Source of the DNA: Amycolatopsis azurea DSM 43854
GTDB lineage: Bacteria > Actinomycetota > Actinomycetes > Mycobacteriales > Pseudonocardiaceae
Direction: 5' to 3'
DNA: 64,000 nucleotides
NCBI RefSeq assembly: GCF_001995215.1
Contig: NZ_MUXN01000013.1
Location: 1 to 64,000 of the forward strand
The notes beneath the pieces are model-generated. The model worked only from the letters and a program-made list of their open reading frames with translations, searched no databases and was not told the origin of the DNA. The position numbers and the translations under genes are program-made. Shown here one piece after another: positions 50,278 to 59,643 of the stretch (position 1 is the first letter of the stretch; every line of letters starts with the position of its first letter).

Positions 50278-50844
50278 GTGAGTAAGGGCAGCCATCACCG
50301 AAGCGCGCTACGCGTCGTACGTGGTGGGTTGCTCGGCGTGAGTTCGGCGGCGCTCGCCGTGACCGCTCACGTGATCGGGGACGGCGACGTACCCGATTCG
50401 GCGATGACGCTGTTGCTCACCGTGCTGATCGGCTGGAACGCGGCCGCGCTCGCCGCGAAGGCCCGCGGGCCGATGGCCACGATCGTCGACCTCGGCGCCG
50501 GTCAGGTCGTGATGCACCTCGTGCTCAGCTCGCTGAGCAGCCACGAACTCAGGCACACCGCGCTGGCTCAAAGCGGCCCTTCCCCGTCTTCGGGCGGACT
50601 CGCGATGACCGCCGCGCACGTCGTGGCCACGCTGGTCACCGCGCTGCTGCTGGCCAAGGTCGACGGGCTGCTGCTCGGCGTCCTCACCTGCCTGCGCGCG
50701 CTGGTCCCGTTCATCCTCGGCGCCCTCCCGGTTCCCGCCGCGACGGCGTCCCCGGTGCTCGCCCGTCCGGCGGGTCCCGGCCACCTCGTCCGCGTGGACC
50801 TCCGCCGGGTCCACGGCAGGCGTGGCCCGCCAGTGTTCTCCTGA
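50278..50844 (+). CDS. membrane protein of the copper locus
   Basis: Protein of 188 residues starting with GTG. Three to four hydrophobic segments (GLLGVSSAALAVTAHVIGDG, TLLLTVLIGWNAAALAAKA, MTAAHVVATLVTALLLAKV) carry histidines (HVIG, MHLVLSSLSSHELRH, AAHVV) that could bind metal. Such small membrane proteins often precede ycnI-copC genes in actinobacteria, and copper handling is inferred from that context. The C-terminal part is Pro-rich and basic. Confidence 0.7.
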   Translation: MSKGSHHRSALRVVRGGLLGVSSAALAVTAHVIGDGDVPDSAMTLLLTVLIGWNAAALAAKARGPMATIVDLGAGQVVMHLVLSSLSSHELRHTALAQSGPSPSSGGLAMTAAHVVATLVTALLLAKVDGLLLGVLTCLRALVPFILGALPVPAATASPVLARPAGPGHLVRVDLRRVHGRRGPPVFS

Positions 50845-50915
50845 ACCCCAGCTCATCCCCCGTTTGTCCGGCGAGGTCCCCGAACCCGCCGTTTCGATCA
50901 TGTTCAGGAGTTCCC

Positions 50916-51692
50916 ATGTCCAAGCACGTCTTCAAGCGCGCCGGTTTCCTGGCCGCCGCCGTCGGCGCCGCCGGTCTGCTCTCGGCCGGGGTCGCCTCGG
51001 CCCACGTCACCGCCAACGTCTACGGCCCCCAGCCCACCAAGGGCGGCTACGGGTCGATCTTCTTCCGTGTCCCCAACGAGGAGAAGGACGCCGGCACCAT
51101 CAAGGTCGAGGTCACCCTCAAGCCCGAGTACGCCCTCAGCTCGGTCCGCACCAAGCCGATCCCGGGCTGGAAGGCCGAGGTCGTCAAGTCGAAGCTGCCC
51201 ACCCCGGTGACCACCGCGTCCGGTACGCAGATCACCGAGGCCGTCACCAAGGTCTCCTGGACCGCGGAGCCCGGCACCAAGATCGCCGCCGGTTCGACCG
51301 AGTTCCAGGAGTTCCAGATCAGCGCGGGCCAGTTCCCGGCCAACGTCGACGCGATCGAGTTCCCGGCCACCCAGACCTACGAGAACGGCAAGGTCGTCGA
51401 GTGGAACCAGCCGACCCCGGCCTCCGGCGAGGAACCCGAGCACCCCGCGCCGAGCGTGAAGCTCGCCGAGAAGACCGGTGACGGGCACGGCGGCGGCCAC
51501 GGCACCGACTCCAAGGCCACTTCCGAGGAATCCCGCGCCGCTTCTTCGACGTCCGACGACACCGCCCGCTGGCTCGGCGGCGCCGGTCTCGTCGTCGGCG
51601 CGCTCGGTCTCGGCGTCGGCGCCGGTGCCACCCTGCGCGCCCGCCGCGCCACCGCCGTCTCCAGCAAGAGCGACACCGAGGGAACCGAGTAA
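50916..51692 (+). CDS. YcnI family (DUF1775) copper-binding protein
   Basis: Exported and membrane-anchored protein of 258 residues. The signal peptide ends at Ala29, leaving His30 as the first mature residue (HVTANVYG), which is the Cu(II)-binding brace of YcnI. The DUF1775 domain spans about 30-165 (FFRVPNEEKDAGTIKVEVTL to VEWNQPTP). A Gly/His linker (GHGGGHG) and a C-terminal helix at about 212-235 tether it. It probably hands copper to CopC/CopD encoded next. Confidence 0.92.
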   Translation: MSKHVFKRAGFLAAAVGAAGLLSAGVASAHVTANVYGPQPTKGGYGSIFFRVPNEEKDAGTIKVEVTLKPEYALSSVRTKPIPGWKAEVVKSKLPTPVTTASGTQITEAVTKVSWTAEPGTKIAAGSTEFQEFQISAGQFPANVDAIEFPATQTYENGKVVEWNQPTPASGEEPEHPAPSVKLAEKTGDGHGGGHGTDSKATSEESRAASSTSDDTARWLGGAGLVVGALGLGVGAGATLRARRATAVSSKSDTEGTE

Positions 51693-52256
51693 ATGCGCAA
51701 AGCGATCGTCGCGCTGGCGATCACCGGGGTGGCCTGGCTCGCCACAGCCACCCCGGCGCTGGCGCACAACGTCCTGATCTCCTCGGACCCGGCGAAGGGC
51801 GCTTCGATCGCCGCCGGGCCCGCGAAGATCACACTCACGTTCGACCAGTACGTGCAGAACGCGAACGTCAACCAGATCGCGGTCACCGGACCGGGCGGCG
51901 GCCAGTGGGCCGAGGGCCAGGTCGAGGTCCGCGACAGCGTCGTTTCCGTGCCGCTGCGGCCGCTCGGCCCGGCGGGCGAGTACAAGATCGGCTACCGGAT
52001 CCTGTCCGCGGACGGGCACGCCGTGACCGGTGAGGTGCCGTTCACCCTCACCACCGCGGGCACCGGCACCCCGGCGAGCGCCGACGCCGCGCGCAGCAAC
52101 GCGGGCCAGGCCGAGACCACCCCGGCGACCGGCGGCGAAGGCTCGTCCGGCGTGCCGATCTGGGTGTGGATCGCGGGCGCCGTCGTGCTGCTCGCCGTCG
52201 GACTGACCGTCGCGCTGCGCACCGGCGCGGGCGACAAGGAGAAGAGCGGGTCATGA
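51693..52256 (+). CDS. copC: CopC-domain copper resistance protein
   Basis: Protein of 187 residues. The signal peptide ends before His25 (HNVLISSDPAKGA), the N-terminal copper ligand. The CopC fold runs to about 120 with the second ligand region SADGHAVTGEVPF. A Thr/Ala-rich linker and a membrane helix (VPIWVWIAGAVVLLAVGLTVAL, about 153-174) anchor it outside the cell. It starts directly at the base after the YcnI stop, and its own stop overlaps the CopD start. Confidence 0.93.
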   Translation: MRKAIVALAITGVAWLATATPALAHNVLISSDPAKGASIAAGPAKITLTFDQYVQNANVNQIAVTGPGGGQWAEGQVEVRDSVVSVPLRPLGPAGEYKIGYRILSADGHAVTGEVPFTLTTAGTGTPASADAARSNAGQAETTPATGGEGSSGVPIWVWIAGAVVLLAVGLTVALRTGAGDKEKSGS

Positions 52257-53284
52257 CACAGGCCGAGACCACCTCGCGCGCCCGCGTCGCCGTGCTGTTC
52301 TGCGTGGTGACGGCGGGCATCGTCGGTGCCCTGATCGGCGTCGCGCTGACGGCCACCGCCCCGGTCCCCGGGGTCGCGCAGGTCAGCGAGGTGGTCTCGG
52401 TCTCCATCCCGCTCGTGCGGGTACTGCTGGACATCTCGGCGGTCGCCACGATCGGGCTGGCGCTGCTTTCGGTGCTGGTCGGCTACGACCGGCCGAAGCT
52501 CTCCGAGCCGATCATGCGGCTCGCTCGGCCGGCGAGCGTCGCGGCCGCGCTGATCTGGGCGACCACCGCGCTCGTCGCGCTGATCCTGCAGACCGCCGAA
52601 TACCGGCCGGGTTCCAGCACGCTGTCGATGTCGGACGTCGGGAGCTACATCGCCGACGTCGGCGCGGGCAAGGCGCTGCTGATCGTCGCGGCGCTGGCCC
52701 TGCTGCACGCGGGACTCGGCATCCTCTCGATGAAGCACGGCGAGAAGGTGCCCGCCGAGGTCCGCGTCGGGCTCGGCCTGTTCGCGCTGCTGCCGCTGCC
52801 GGTCACCGGGCACGCGTCGAACTGGAACTACCACGACTACACGATGATCTCGATGGAACTGCACGTGATGAGCGCCGTCGCCTGGACCGGCGGGCTCGGC
52901 GCGATGGCGGTGCTGCTCATCGGGAACCGGACCCTGCTCGCGCACGCGCTGCCGCGGTTCTCGAAACTGGCGACGCTGTGCCTGATCCTCGGCGCGGCGA
53001 CCGGCCTGTTCAACGGGCTGATCGAGATCTCGCTCAACCCGTCGCTCGGGTTCTGGGAAGGCGTCTTCACCACGCCGTACGGGCAGCTGGTGCTGCTCAA
53101 GCTGCTGTGCACCGGCGTGATCGCGGGCCTCGGCGCCTACACGCGGTGGAAGCTGATGCCGCAGATCATCCGGCACAACCGCACGGCGCTGGCCGCTTGG
53201 GCGACGCTGGAGCTGACCGTGATGGGGCTCGCGTTCGGGTTCGCCGTCGTCCTCACGCGAGCCCCGGTCGTCGCGACCTCTTAG
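52253..53284 (+). CDS. copD: CopD domain copper transport membrane protein
   Basis: Membrane protein of 343 residues with about eight helices. The CopD region shows conserved histidines: VTGHASNWNYHDYTMISMELHVMSAVAWTGGLGAM. It is thought to move copper across the membrane after delivery by CopC. The ATG at 52253 overlaps the copC stop (ATGA). It is last in the locus and is followed by an inverted repeat. Confidence 0.92.
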   Translation: MTQAETTSRARVAVLFCVVTAGIVGALIGVALTATAPVPGVAQVSEVVSVSIPLVRVLLDISAVATIGLALLSVLVGYDRPKLSEPIMRLARPASVAAALIWATTALVALILQTAEYRPGSSTLSMSDVGSYIADVGAGKALLIVAALALLHAGLGILSMKHGEKVPAEVRVGLGLFALLPLPVTGHASNWNYHDYTMISMELHVMSAVAWTGGLGAMAVLLIGNRTLLAHALPRFSKLATLCLILGAATGLFNGLIEISLNPSLGFWEGVFTTPYGQLVLLKLLCTGVIAGLGAYTRWKLMPQIIRHNRTALAAWATLELTVMGLAFGFAVVLTRAPVVATS

Positions 53285-53393
53285 TGAGGGGTACGGCAAC
53301 TGCGGCGTGATCGAGTTCGCTGCCGAGGAGACCTGGCCCACAGGGGCCGACCTCGAACGTCCACAAGGGACACCACTTCCGGTCTGAGTGCCC

Positions 53394-53446
53394 GTTTTGG
53401 GTACTTTGCGCGACCCCTTCGTGAATACACGAAAAACACCCAAAAC
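53394..53446. repeat. inverted repeat after copD
   Basis: GTTTTGGGT (53394-53402) and ACCCAAAAC (53438-53446) are separated by 35 bases. The same A/T-rich sequences flank an inner CGTG/CACG pair. It might help end the copper transcript, but the loop is long. The 280 bases around it hold no supported gene. Confidence 0.4.
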
Positions 53447-53562
53447 AGGCGCTCCAGCCGAGGAATTCGTCCTTTATGGACAGCAGAAGTGGTGGCCGAC
53501 TCCTCGCGGACCGGTTCCGGCCTGCTCGCCAGTGGACCCACCCGCCAGATTCGCCTTACCCC

Positions 53563-54132
53563 TCAATGGTTCTTCACCTCGTACCGCAGGATCGCCACGC
53601 CGTTTTCGAACGCCGTGGCCTCGACCGGCTTCAGGTCCCGCCGATCCTCGAAAAGGCGCGTCCCCTTGCCGAGCGACACGGGGGCGACCATCATCCGGAC
53701 CTCGTCGACGAGGCCGGCGTCCAGCAGCGACCGCATGAGCGTCAGGCTCCCCCACAGCCAGAGGGCCTTGCCGTCCTGTTCCTTGAGTTCCCGGATGGTG
53801 GCGGCCGGATCGCGGGTCACGGTCGCGGCGGGGAAGTCGCCCCAGGGAGCGTCGTCGAGCTTCGACGACGCGACGACCTTGGCCAGCGCGTTGACCTTTT
53901 CGCCGTACTCGCCCTGCTCTTCGGCGTAGGGCCAGTAGTCCTTGGCCATCGCGTAGGTGTTCGCGCCGAGGATCATCGTGTCGACCGAATCGACGAGCCC
54001 CATCACGCTCGCCTTGAACGCGGGCTCGGTCTTCTCGGAGAAGGGCTCCCCCGGTACGAAGCCGAGCCCGCCGTCCTCGTCCGCGACGATGCCGTCGACG
54101 GTGACCCACTGCTGAACGATGAGCTTGCGCAT
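53563..54132 (-). CDS. dihydrofolate reductase family protein (RibD C-terminal fold)
   Basis: Protein of 189 residues: MRKLIVQQWVTVDGIVADED, then SVDTMILGANTYAMAKDYWP, KVVASSKLDDAPWGDFPA and LWLWGSLTLMRSLLDAGLVDEVRMMVAPVSLGKG. These are markers of the DHFR/RibD_C fold that binds NADPH. Actinobacterial genomes contain many such stand-alone proteins of unknown substrate. ATG 54132 gives the normal N-terminus. Confidence 0.9.
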   Translation of the reverse strand: MRKLIVQQWVTVDGIVADEDGGLGFVPGEPFSEKTEPAFKASVMGLVDSVDTMILGANTYAMAKDYWPYAEEQGEYGEKVNALAKVVASSKLDDAPWGDFPAATVTRDPAATIRELKEQDGKALWLWGSLTLMRSLLDAGLVDEVRMMVAPVSLGKGTRLFEDRRDLKPVEATAFENGVAILRYEVKNH

Positions 54133-54343
54133 GTCCGTCCTCCTGGTGCGTGCGGCCACGTCGGCCGCGATCGCCCCGGGGACGGAGCCGTCACACCGGT
54201 CTCGACATCATGGTGAGAATTTTTTCCAGCTGTGACACCGCTTGCTCCATCCGGCCGCATTTGGCCGGTTTCGCTGTCCTCTCCGGGCCTTCACCGGGAT
54301 GCTCTACGCGATCGCTGGGGTTAACCCGATGAGGGGATGGTAA

Positions 54344-56419
54344 ATGGGCGGCCCGTTGCCGGGTGACAGCGAAATCAGCACTCCGCAGGTGCCGCGCCAG
54401 CGATCGGCGGTCCGGCTCACCAGACAGGTGAGTTCGGGGCCCCGGCAGCTTCCGCCCGCGCCCGCGCACTTCACCAACCGCTCGGCCGAACTCGCCCTGC
54501 TCGAAGAGCTGCTGGCCCAGGACGACACCGACGGGCCGTCGGTGCACCTGATCAGCGGCCAGGGCGGGATCGGGAAGACGGCGCTGGCCACCGCGTGGGG
54601 CCGTCGGCTCGGTGACCGTTTCCCGGACGGGCACCTGTGGGCGGACCTCGGCGGGTTCAGCACCAACGGCCCGCTGACGACGAACGAAGCGCTCGGCCGG
54701 TTCCTCCGGGCGCTGGGTGTCCCGCCGGAGGGACTACCCGCGGGCGTCGAGGAGCTCACCGCGCTGTACCGCACGACGACCGCCGACCGTCCTTTGCTCG
54801 TCCTGCTCGACAACGCGGCTTCGACCGATCAGGTACTTCCTCTTCTGCCCGCCGGCGCGGAGAGCCTCGTGATCGTGACTTCGAGACGCCGCCTGGGCAA
54901 GCTCCAGACCGAGCATCGCGCGAAGCTGATCGAGCTGTCCCCCTTCGGTTCCGCGCACAGCGCCGAACTGCTCGGACGTGCCCTCGGCGCCGAGCGGGTC
55001 GGTGCCGAAGCCGACCAGGCGCGGGCCATCGCCGACCTGTGCGGCGGCCTGCCGATCGCCCTCACCACGGTCAGCGCCAAGCTGGCCGGGCGGCCCAAGA
55101 TGTCGCTGGAGAAGATCGCCACCGAGCTGGGGAAGGAATATCGTCGACTGGCCACGCTCTCGACGAAAGAGGCGCAATCGGTGGAAGCCAGCTTCAACCT
55201 GTCCTACGACGAACTCCCCTCGGACGCGGCCGCGCTGTACGCGGCACTCGGGCTCCACCCCGGTCCCGACTTCGGTACCGGCGTGGCGGCCGCGTCGATC
55301 GCCGTCCGCCCCGAGGTCGCCGACGACCTGCTGGACCAGCTCGTCGACGTCGGGCTGCTGATCGACCGCGGCGACGACCGGTACACCTTCCACGATCTCG
55401 CGCGGCTGCACGCCAAGGAGAAGACGGCGGGCAACGAGTACGACCGCGACCTCGCGCTGCGCCGCATGCTCGAGTGGTACCTCTTCACCGCCTCCGCGAC
55501 CACGGACCTGACCGTCCCCGATCAGGATCCGATCCCGTACCGCTACGAGTACCGGCCGCCGTCGCCGCTCTCGTTCGACTCGCCCGACGAGAAACTCGCC
55601 TGGCTCGAACTGGAGCGCGAGAACCTCATCGCCGCGATCGAAGCCGCGGAGCTCGGGCAGCTGCCCGAGCTCGGCTGGCAGCTCGCCGCCGCGATGTGGC
55701 CGCTTTTCCTGCTGCGCAAGCACTATCCGGACTTCCTGCGGGTGAGCCAGGCAGGCATGCGCTGCGCGCGGACCTGGGGCAACGCGTCCGCGGAGGCGCT
55801 GATGCACAACCGCAGCGGCGCCGCCTGCCGCGGCACCGGCCGCTACGACGAAGCCGTCGGGCACTACACGGCGGGTCGCGAAGCCGCGCGGACGGCGGGG
55901 AACGGCGTCGTCGAGATCCGGTCGGTCGAAGGACTCGGCCTGGTCGCCCTCCAGCAGGGCAGGCTCGACGACGCGATCGAGTGGTTCACCGAGGACAAGG
56001 TGCTCAGCGAACGGCTGGAGCGACGGCACGACATCGGGCTGGCGTTGATCAACCTCGGCGCGACCCGCGTCCGCGCCGGACAGCCCGAGTCCGCGATCGC
56101 CGACCTCACCCGCGCTCGCGACGTCCTCGAAGGCGACGACTACAACGTGGCCCGCGCCCGGATCGAACTCGGCCGGGCCCTCACGGTCACCGGGGATCTC
56201 GCGGCGGCGCGGGCCGAGCTGGAACCCGCCCGCGCCACCATGGAGGCGCGCGGATCGCGGTTCGAGGTGGCCAGGGCGCTCACCGCGTTCGGCGAGATCG
56301 CCGAGGCGGAGGGGAATCCGGACGAAGCCCGGAGCCTCTTCGACCGGGCACTGCCGATTTTCGTCGGCCTCGGCAGGCCGGAAGCCGACGCGCTGCGTAG
56401 GCGTTTGGAACAGCCGTGA
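54344..56419 (+). CDS. NB-ARC/TPR protein (AfsR-like without DNA-binding domain)
   Basis: STAND-type ATPase of 691 residues. A short disordered leader precedes the NB-ARC module (about 43-330): P-loop GQGGIGKT at 72-79, Walker B RPLLVLLDNAAS, sensor-like SLVIVTSRRRL and CGGLPIALTTV. A winged-helix part (YTFHDLARLHAKE) follows, then TPR-like helices from about 420 to 690. The N-terminal SARP DNA-binding domain of AfsR relatives is missing, so it may act through protein partners. It stands alone between a DHFR-fold gene and a convergent phosphotransferase gene. Confidence 0.88.
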   Translation: MGGPLPGDSEISTPQVPRQRSAVRLTRQVSSGPRQLPPAPAHFTNRSAELALLEELLAQDDTDGPSVHLISGQGGIGKTALATAWGRRLGDRFPDGHLWADLGGFSTNGPLTTNEALGRFLRALGVPPEGLPAGVEELTALYRTTTADRPLLVLLDNAASTDQVLPLLPAGAESLVIVTSRRRLGKLQTEHRAKLIELSPFGSAHSAELLGRALGAERVGAEADQARAIADLCGGLPIALTTVSAKLAGRPKMSLEKIATELGKEYRRLATLSTKEAQSVEASFNLSYDELPSDAAALYAALGLHPGPDFGTGVAAASIAVRPEVADDLLDQLVDVGLLIDRGDDRYTFHDLARLHAKEKTAGNEYDRDLALRRMLEWYLFTASATTDLTVPDQDPIPYRYEYRPPSPLSFDSPDEKLAWLELERENLIAAIEAAELGQLPELGWQLAAAMWPLFLLRKHYPDFLRVSQAGMRCARTWGNASAEALMHNRSGAACRGTGRYDEAVGHYTAGREAARTAGNGVVEIRSVEGLGLVALQQGRLDDAIEWFTEDKVLSERLERRHDIGLALINLGATRVRAGQPESAIADLTRARDVLEGDDYNVARARIELGRALTVTGDLAAARAELEPARATMEARGSRFEVARALTAFGEIAEAEGNPDEARSLFDRALPIFVGLGRPEADALRRRLEQP

Positions 56420-56632
56420 GCCGACGATATCGATCGGTGCACCTACGACGAGGTGAACCCCGCGCGCTAAATAACTCAGCGTAGCTGCAAGTTGCACATT
56501 TGGGGGAGTGCTGAGCCAATAGAAGTGATTAGCCCGGGCGAATTCGTCACCGATTGATCGACGAATTCGGACAAGCGACGAACGGTCATTCGGCGTCGGC
56601 GAATGCACGTGCAGATGAGTGTTCCGGGTGAG

Positions 56633-57559
56633 TCATCGATACCGGTTCCAGCGCGCGCCGGTATGTCCGTTCCGCAGATCGTCCAACCGTTTTCGCAGCT
56701 CATCCCGTACGCCGGGGTGACTGCGAAGAATCGGGAGAACACTCGTGGTGAGCTTCAGTTCACGGATCGCGCGCAGTACCGGGAATCCGGACCAGGTGGT
56801 CACGTCGAATCCGTACCGCTCGGCGAACACGCGATAGCGGGCAGGTGGATCACCGAACCGTTCATGGCCGACGGCGAGCGGCGTGAGATCCCATTCCGGC
56901 GGGCCGACACAGGACGAATCGAAATCACACAGCACCGGTCCGTCCGGGCCGGAGATCACGTTCCCGGTGTGCGCGTCGCCGTGGACGAGGCCCCTGGGCA
57001 GGGGGAAGTCGAGCGTCGCGAGGGCGGCTTCGACCTCGGCGCAGCGCTCCAGGAGGAACCGCCGGTCACCGGAGGACAGCTCCTCCGCGTCCGAAACCCG
57101 GGCGCGGACCGCGGCGAACGGCGCCCATTCGGCCAGCCCCTGGGGCGGTTCGAGCGCGTGGACCCCGCGCAGCAGCGCCGCGAGGTCGGCCGACCTCGCC
57201 TTCCGGCCGGTCTCCGGCACCTTCCACCAGACCGTCACGAGATGCTCGCCGACCGGCAGCGGCTGCTCGACGCCGGGAACCAGGCGGATGGCAGGCACGT
57301 CGTGCCGTTCGAAATGCCGCGCGACCCGTACGACCGTGCCGACGCGGTGCCGCAGCAGGGTGGAACCGACGATCCGGACGACGAACGGCGCGCTCGCCAG
57401 CTCGTAGACGGCGTTGTTGGTGAACCTCAGCAGCCGGGCGCCGTCGGGGTCCACGCCCAGCACTTCGCACGTCCGCCCCAGGGCGTCACGCAGTTTGCCG
57501 GGCGTGAACCGGCCCTGCTCAGGCGGCGTAGAAGGAGTTGAGGCGGTCGGCGAGGTCAC
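56633..57559 (-). CDS. aminoglycoside-phosphotransferase-like kinase
   Basis: Small-molecule kinase fold of 308 residues. The catalytic loop is VHGDAHTGNVI (192-202) and the metal-binding motif CDFD (211-214). The N-lobe has LLRFTNNAVYELASAPFVVRIVG. Such proteins phosphorylate hydroxyls on antibiotics, sugars or choline; the substrate is not evident. Its start lies inside the 3' end of the XRE-TPR regulator gene, a 41-base overlap, so the two are translated together. A later Met could be used, but none has a better ribosome site. Confidence 0.88.
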   Translation of the reverse strand: MTSPTASTPSTPPEQGRFTPGKLRDALGRTCEVLGVDPDGARLLRFTNNAVYELASAPFVVRIVGSTLLRHRVGTVVRVARHFERHDVPAIRLVPGVEQPLPVGEHLVTVWWKVPETGRKARSADLAALLRGVHALEPPQGLAEWAPFAAVRARVSDAEELSSGDRRFLLERCAEVEAALATLDFPLPRGLVHGDAHTGNVISGPDGPVLCDFDSSCVGPPEWDLTPLAVGHERFGDPPARYRVFAERYGFDVTTWSGFPVLRAIRELKLTTSVLPILRSHPGVRDELRKRLDDLRNGHTGARWNRYR

Positions 57560-58937
57560 GGGCGTCCGCGTTGTTCCGGCGGCGTTCCGCCTCGACCTGC
57601 AGCGGCCGCATCCGGTCCTTCACCCGCTCCGACTTGATGCCCTCGGCACAGTCGACGGCCTTCGAGCCCACCTTGGCGCCATGATCGAGATCGCCTTCGA
57701 GCAGGTGGTTCGTGGCCAGCGCGCTGAGCATGAACGTCTTGCTGCGGGCCATGTCGTCGTCGTAGGACTCGACGGCCTTGGTCAGCGCCGGGATCGCGTA
57801 CTTGGTGTGCTCGGCGTTCTTCGCGGCGAGCACGGTGTGCACGGTGCCGATCATGGCGTAGACGTCGGTCTCGGTGAAGAACTTGACCCAGGATTCGGCC
57901 TCGGCCAGGTCGGCGCGGGCGAATTCGTCCTTGCTCCGGCCGAGCAGCTTCGTGGCCTGTTCCTCGTTGCCCATCATCGCGTAGGCCCAGGCCTCGTTGG
58001 CGCAGAGCACGGCGACCGCCAGCTCGGAGCCCGATTCCTGGGCGGCGATCTGGCCGAGCTGGAACAGTTTCAGCGCGTCGTTCGGGGCGTCCTGGTGCAG
58101 GTAGACGCGGCCCATCCGGTAGAGGACGTTGGCCACCAGCGGGTGGTTGTCGCCCTGTTTGGCCAGGTCGAGCGCGTTCGCGAAGTGGCCACGAGCCGAG
58201 TCCATGAGGCCGGTGTCGAACGACGTCCAGCCCGCCAGGCTGTGCAGGTCGGCGAGCGCGACGTACAGCCGGTTCTTGACCATTTCGGTGCCGTTGGACT
58301 CGAGCATCTGCTGTCCCCAGGACAGCTGCGCGACCACGGCGTCGCGGCAGAAACCGCCGCCGTACTGGTAGTCGAGGGACCGGAGCGCTCTGGTGGCGGC
58401 TTCCACCTGGCGGACGTCGGTCATGCCGATCCGCCCTGGGGCGGGCGTTTTAGCCGGCCCCGACGACCATGTCCCCGATTCCGGACCGAACACCGCCGCA
58501 CCCATCGTGACCTGGGCGGCGTGCGCGAGGAACCTCCGTCGCTTCACGGACTCGTCCTCCTCCGCCTGCTGGCCGTCGGCGGCGCCGACGACCTTTATCG
58601 CTGTCGCCTCGTCATAGGCGAGACCCATGTATCCCCGCGGGACACCCAGGCCGTCAGCGATGCGGGTGAGCACGTCGTACGCCATCACCTGGCGACCTTT
58701 GAGGATCTCGGACACCTCGGACTGCGACTGGCCGGTCATCGCGGCGATCTGACGCTGCGAAACACCGTGCTTGCGCAACAGGCGGTACACGGAGGAGATC
58801 TCCCGTGTCGCCAGCGCCGCCCGCATTTCCGCCTGTTCCCAGGCATCCGGCGGCACGGGGTGACTCTGGCGGCCCGAAGTGTTCGCGGAGTTCGCGTCCA
58901 AGCCGGCGACAGCGCCGCCACCGATACTGGCGTCCAT
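57519..58937 (-). CDS. XRE regulator with TPR-like C-terminus
   Basis: Protein of 472 residues. The XRE HTH lies about 50-105 (SVYRLLRKHGVSQRQIAAMTGQSQSEVSEILKGRQV). A twin-Arg-like stretch RRRFLAHAAQVTMGAAVFG at about 132-150 looks like a signal sequence but is internal; it is common in this family. The C-terminal 300 residues are TPR helices (ALADLHSLAGWTSFDTGLMD, ANVLYRMGRVYLHQD). Similar regulators are numerous in Streptomyces and Amycolatopsis and may bind small peptides or proteins. It is coupled to the kinase-like gene downstream. Confidence 0.9.
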   Translation of the reverse strand: MDASIGGGAVAGLDANSANTSGRQSHPVPPDAWEQAEMRAALATREISSVYRLLRKHGVSQRQIAAMTGQSQSEVSEILKGRQVMAYDVLTRIADGLGVPRGYMGLAYDEATAIKVVGAADGQQAEEDESVKRRRFLAHAAQVTMGAAVFGPESGTWSSGPAKTPAPGRIGMTDVRQVEAATRALRSLDYQYGGGFCRDAVVAQLSWGQQMLESNGTEMVKNRLYVALADLHSLAGWTSFDTGLMDSARGHFANALDLAKQGDNHPLVANVLYRMGRVYLHQDAPNDALKLFQLGQIAAQESGSELAVAVLCANEAWAYAMMGNEEQATKLLGRSKDEFARADLAEAESWVKFFTETDVYAMIGTVHTVLAAKNAEHTKYAIPALTKAVESYDDDMARSKTFMLSALATNHLLEGDLDHGAKVGSKAVDCAEGIKSERVKDRMRPLQVEAERRRNNADARDLADRLNSFYAA

Positions 58938-59255
58938 TGCGCCCCCTCACAGTTCCGTTGGGGTCGAGAAACAGCGTAGGCACACCTATTCAACCGTGCG
59001 AAACACCGGATCGCCCGTCGTGATCGGCCCGGCAGAAGTCGTTTGACCGCTTACCGTGAAACCTCGTCCGGTCACCGCTATGACGGCGGTTCCACCTTCT
59101 ATCGCACTCGGTTTCACATCACTGTAGTTGTCAGATCTCCGTGACCGACCAGCCACCGGCAGCGATCACAGAGAGCTACCAAGTCTCCGAACCCCCTACA
59201 GGTGCGGACACGCGGATACGAAGACGACGTGGAACGAGAGAGCGGAGAAGAGCCA
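58938..59255. other. divergent promoter region
   Basis: No gene is supported in these 318 bases between the XRE-TPR regulator and the small gene on the plus strand. It contains the promoters of both. I see no long repeat; GGAGAAG before 59256 serves as the ribosome site of the next gene. Confidence 0.5.
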
Positions 59256-59630
59256 GTGGAGTTCGTGGACTCGATCGCAACAGGCTCCATCCCCGCGGGA
59301 CGGCCCGGTATGGCCACGCGCCACCTGCGTGCGGCCGGCCCCGCCGGTCAGCAGGCGGTCGGCCTCGCCCCCGGAGCCAACCGCCCGGTCTCTCCTTCCG
59401 CCCCGGTCGACCCCCGTACCGCGAGTGTGCGCCGTTATGAAGGCGGACAACTGATCTGGCGCGTGCAGTGCGGCGATCTCATCAGCCGTGAACGCGCCGT
59501 CACCGTGTTCGTCGAAGACAACCAGGTGGTTCTCGTCTCGCCCCCAGGAGAGACGGCGCGCCTGACGTCCGGCCAGCTCGGACAGCTCAGGGCGGCGCTC
59601 AACGAAGCCGCCAAGATGGCGGAAAGGTAA
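59256..59630 (+). CDS. small hypothetical actinobacterial protein
   Basis: Protein of 124 residues with a disordered, Pro/Ala-rich first half and a compact second half (VRRYEGGQLIWRVQCGDLIS, then VTVFVEDNQVVLVSPPGETARLTSGQLGQLRAALNEAAKMAER), which reads as a small beta-sheet plus helix. The GTG at 59256 follows GGAGAAG; a longer frame reaches 59202. It is divergent from the XRE-TPR gene and followed by a Cys-rich small protein. Similar pairs often flank XRE regulators in actinomycetes. Confidence 0.65.
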   Translation: MEFVDSIATGSIPAGRPGMATRHLRAAGPAGQQAVGLAPGANRPVSPSAPVDPRTASVRRYEGGQLIWRVQCGDLISRERAVTVFVEDNQVVLVSPPGETARLTSGQLGQLRAALNEAAKMAER

Positions 59631-59643
59631 CGGTGAGTTCTCC

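Noticed and set aside
53281..53541. 86-codon minus-strand frame after copD
   Set aside because: It has no ribosome site, basic low-quality composition, and covers the inverted repeat.
57930..58560. Twin-arginine-like stretch in the XRE-TPR protein taken as a signal peptide
   Set aside because: It is internal, after the DNA-binding domain, so it cannot act as an export signal.
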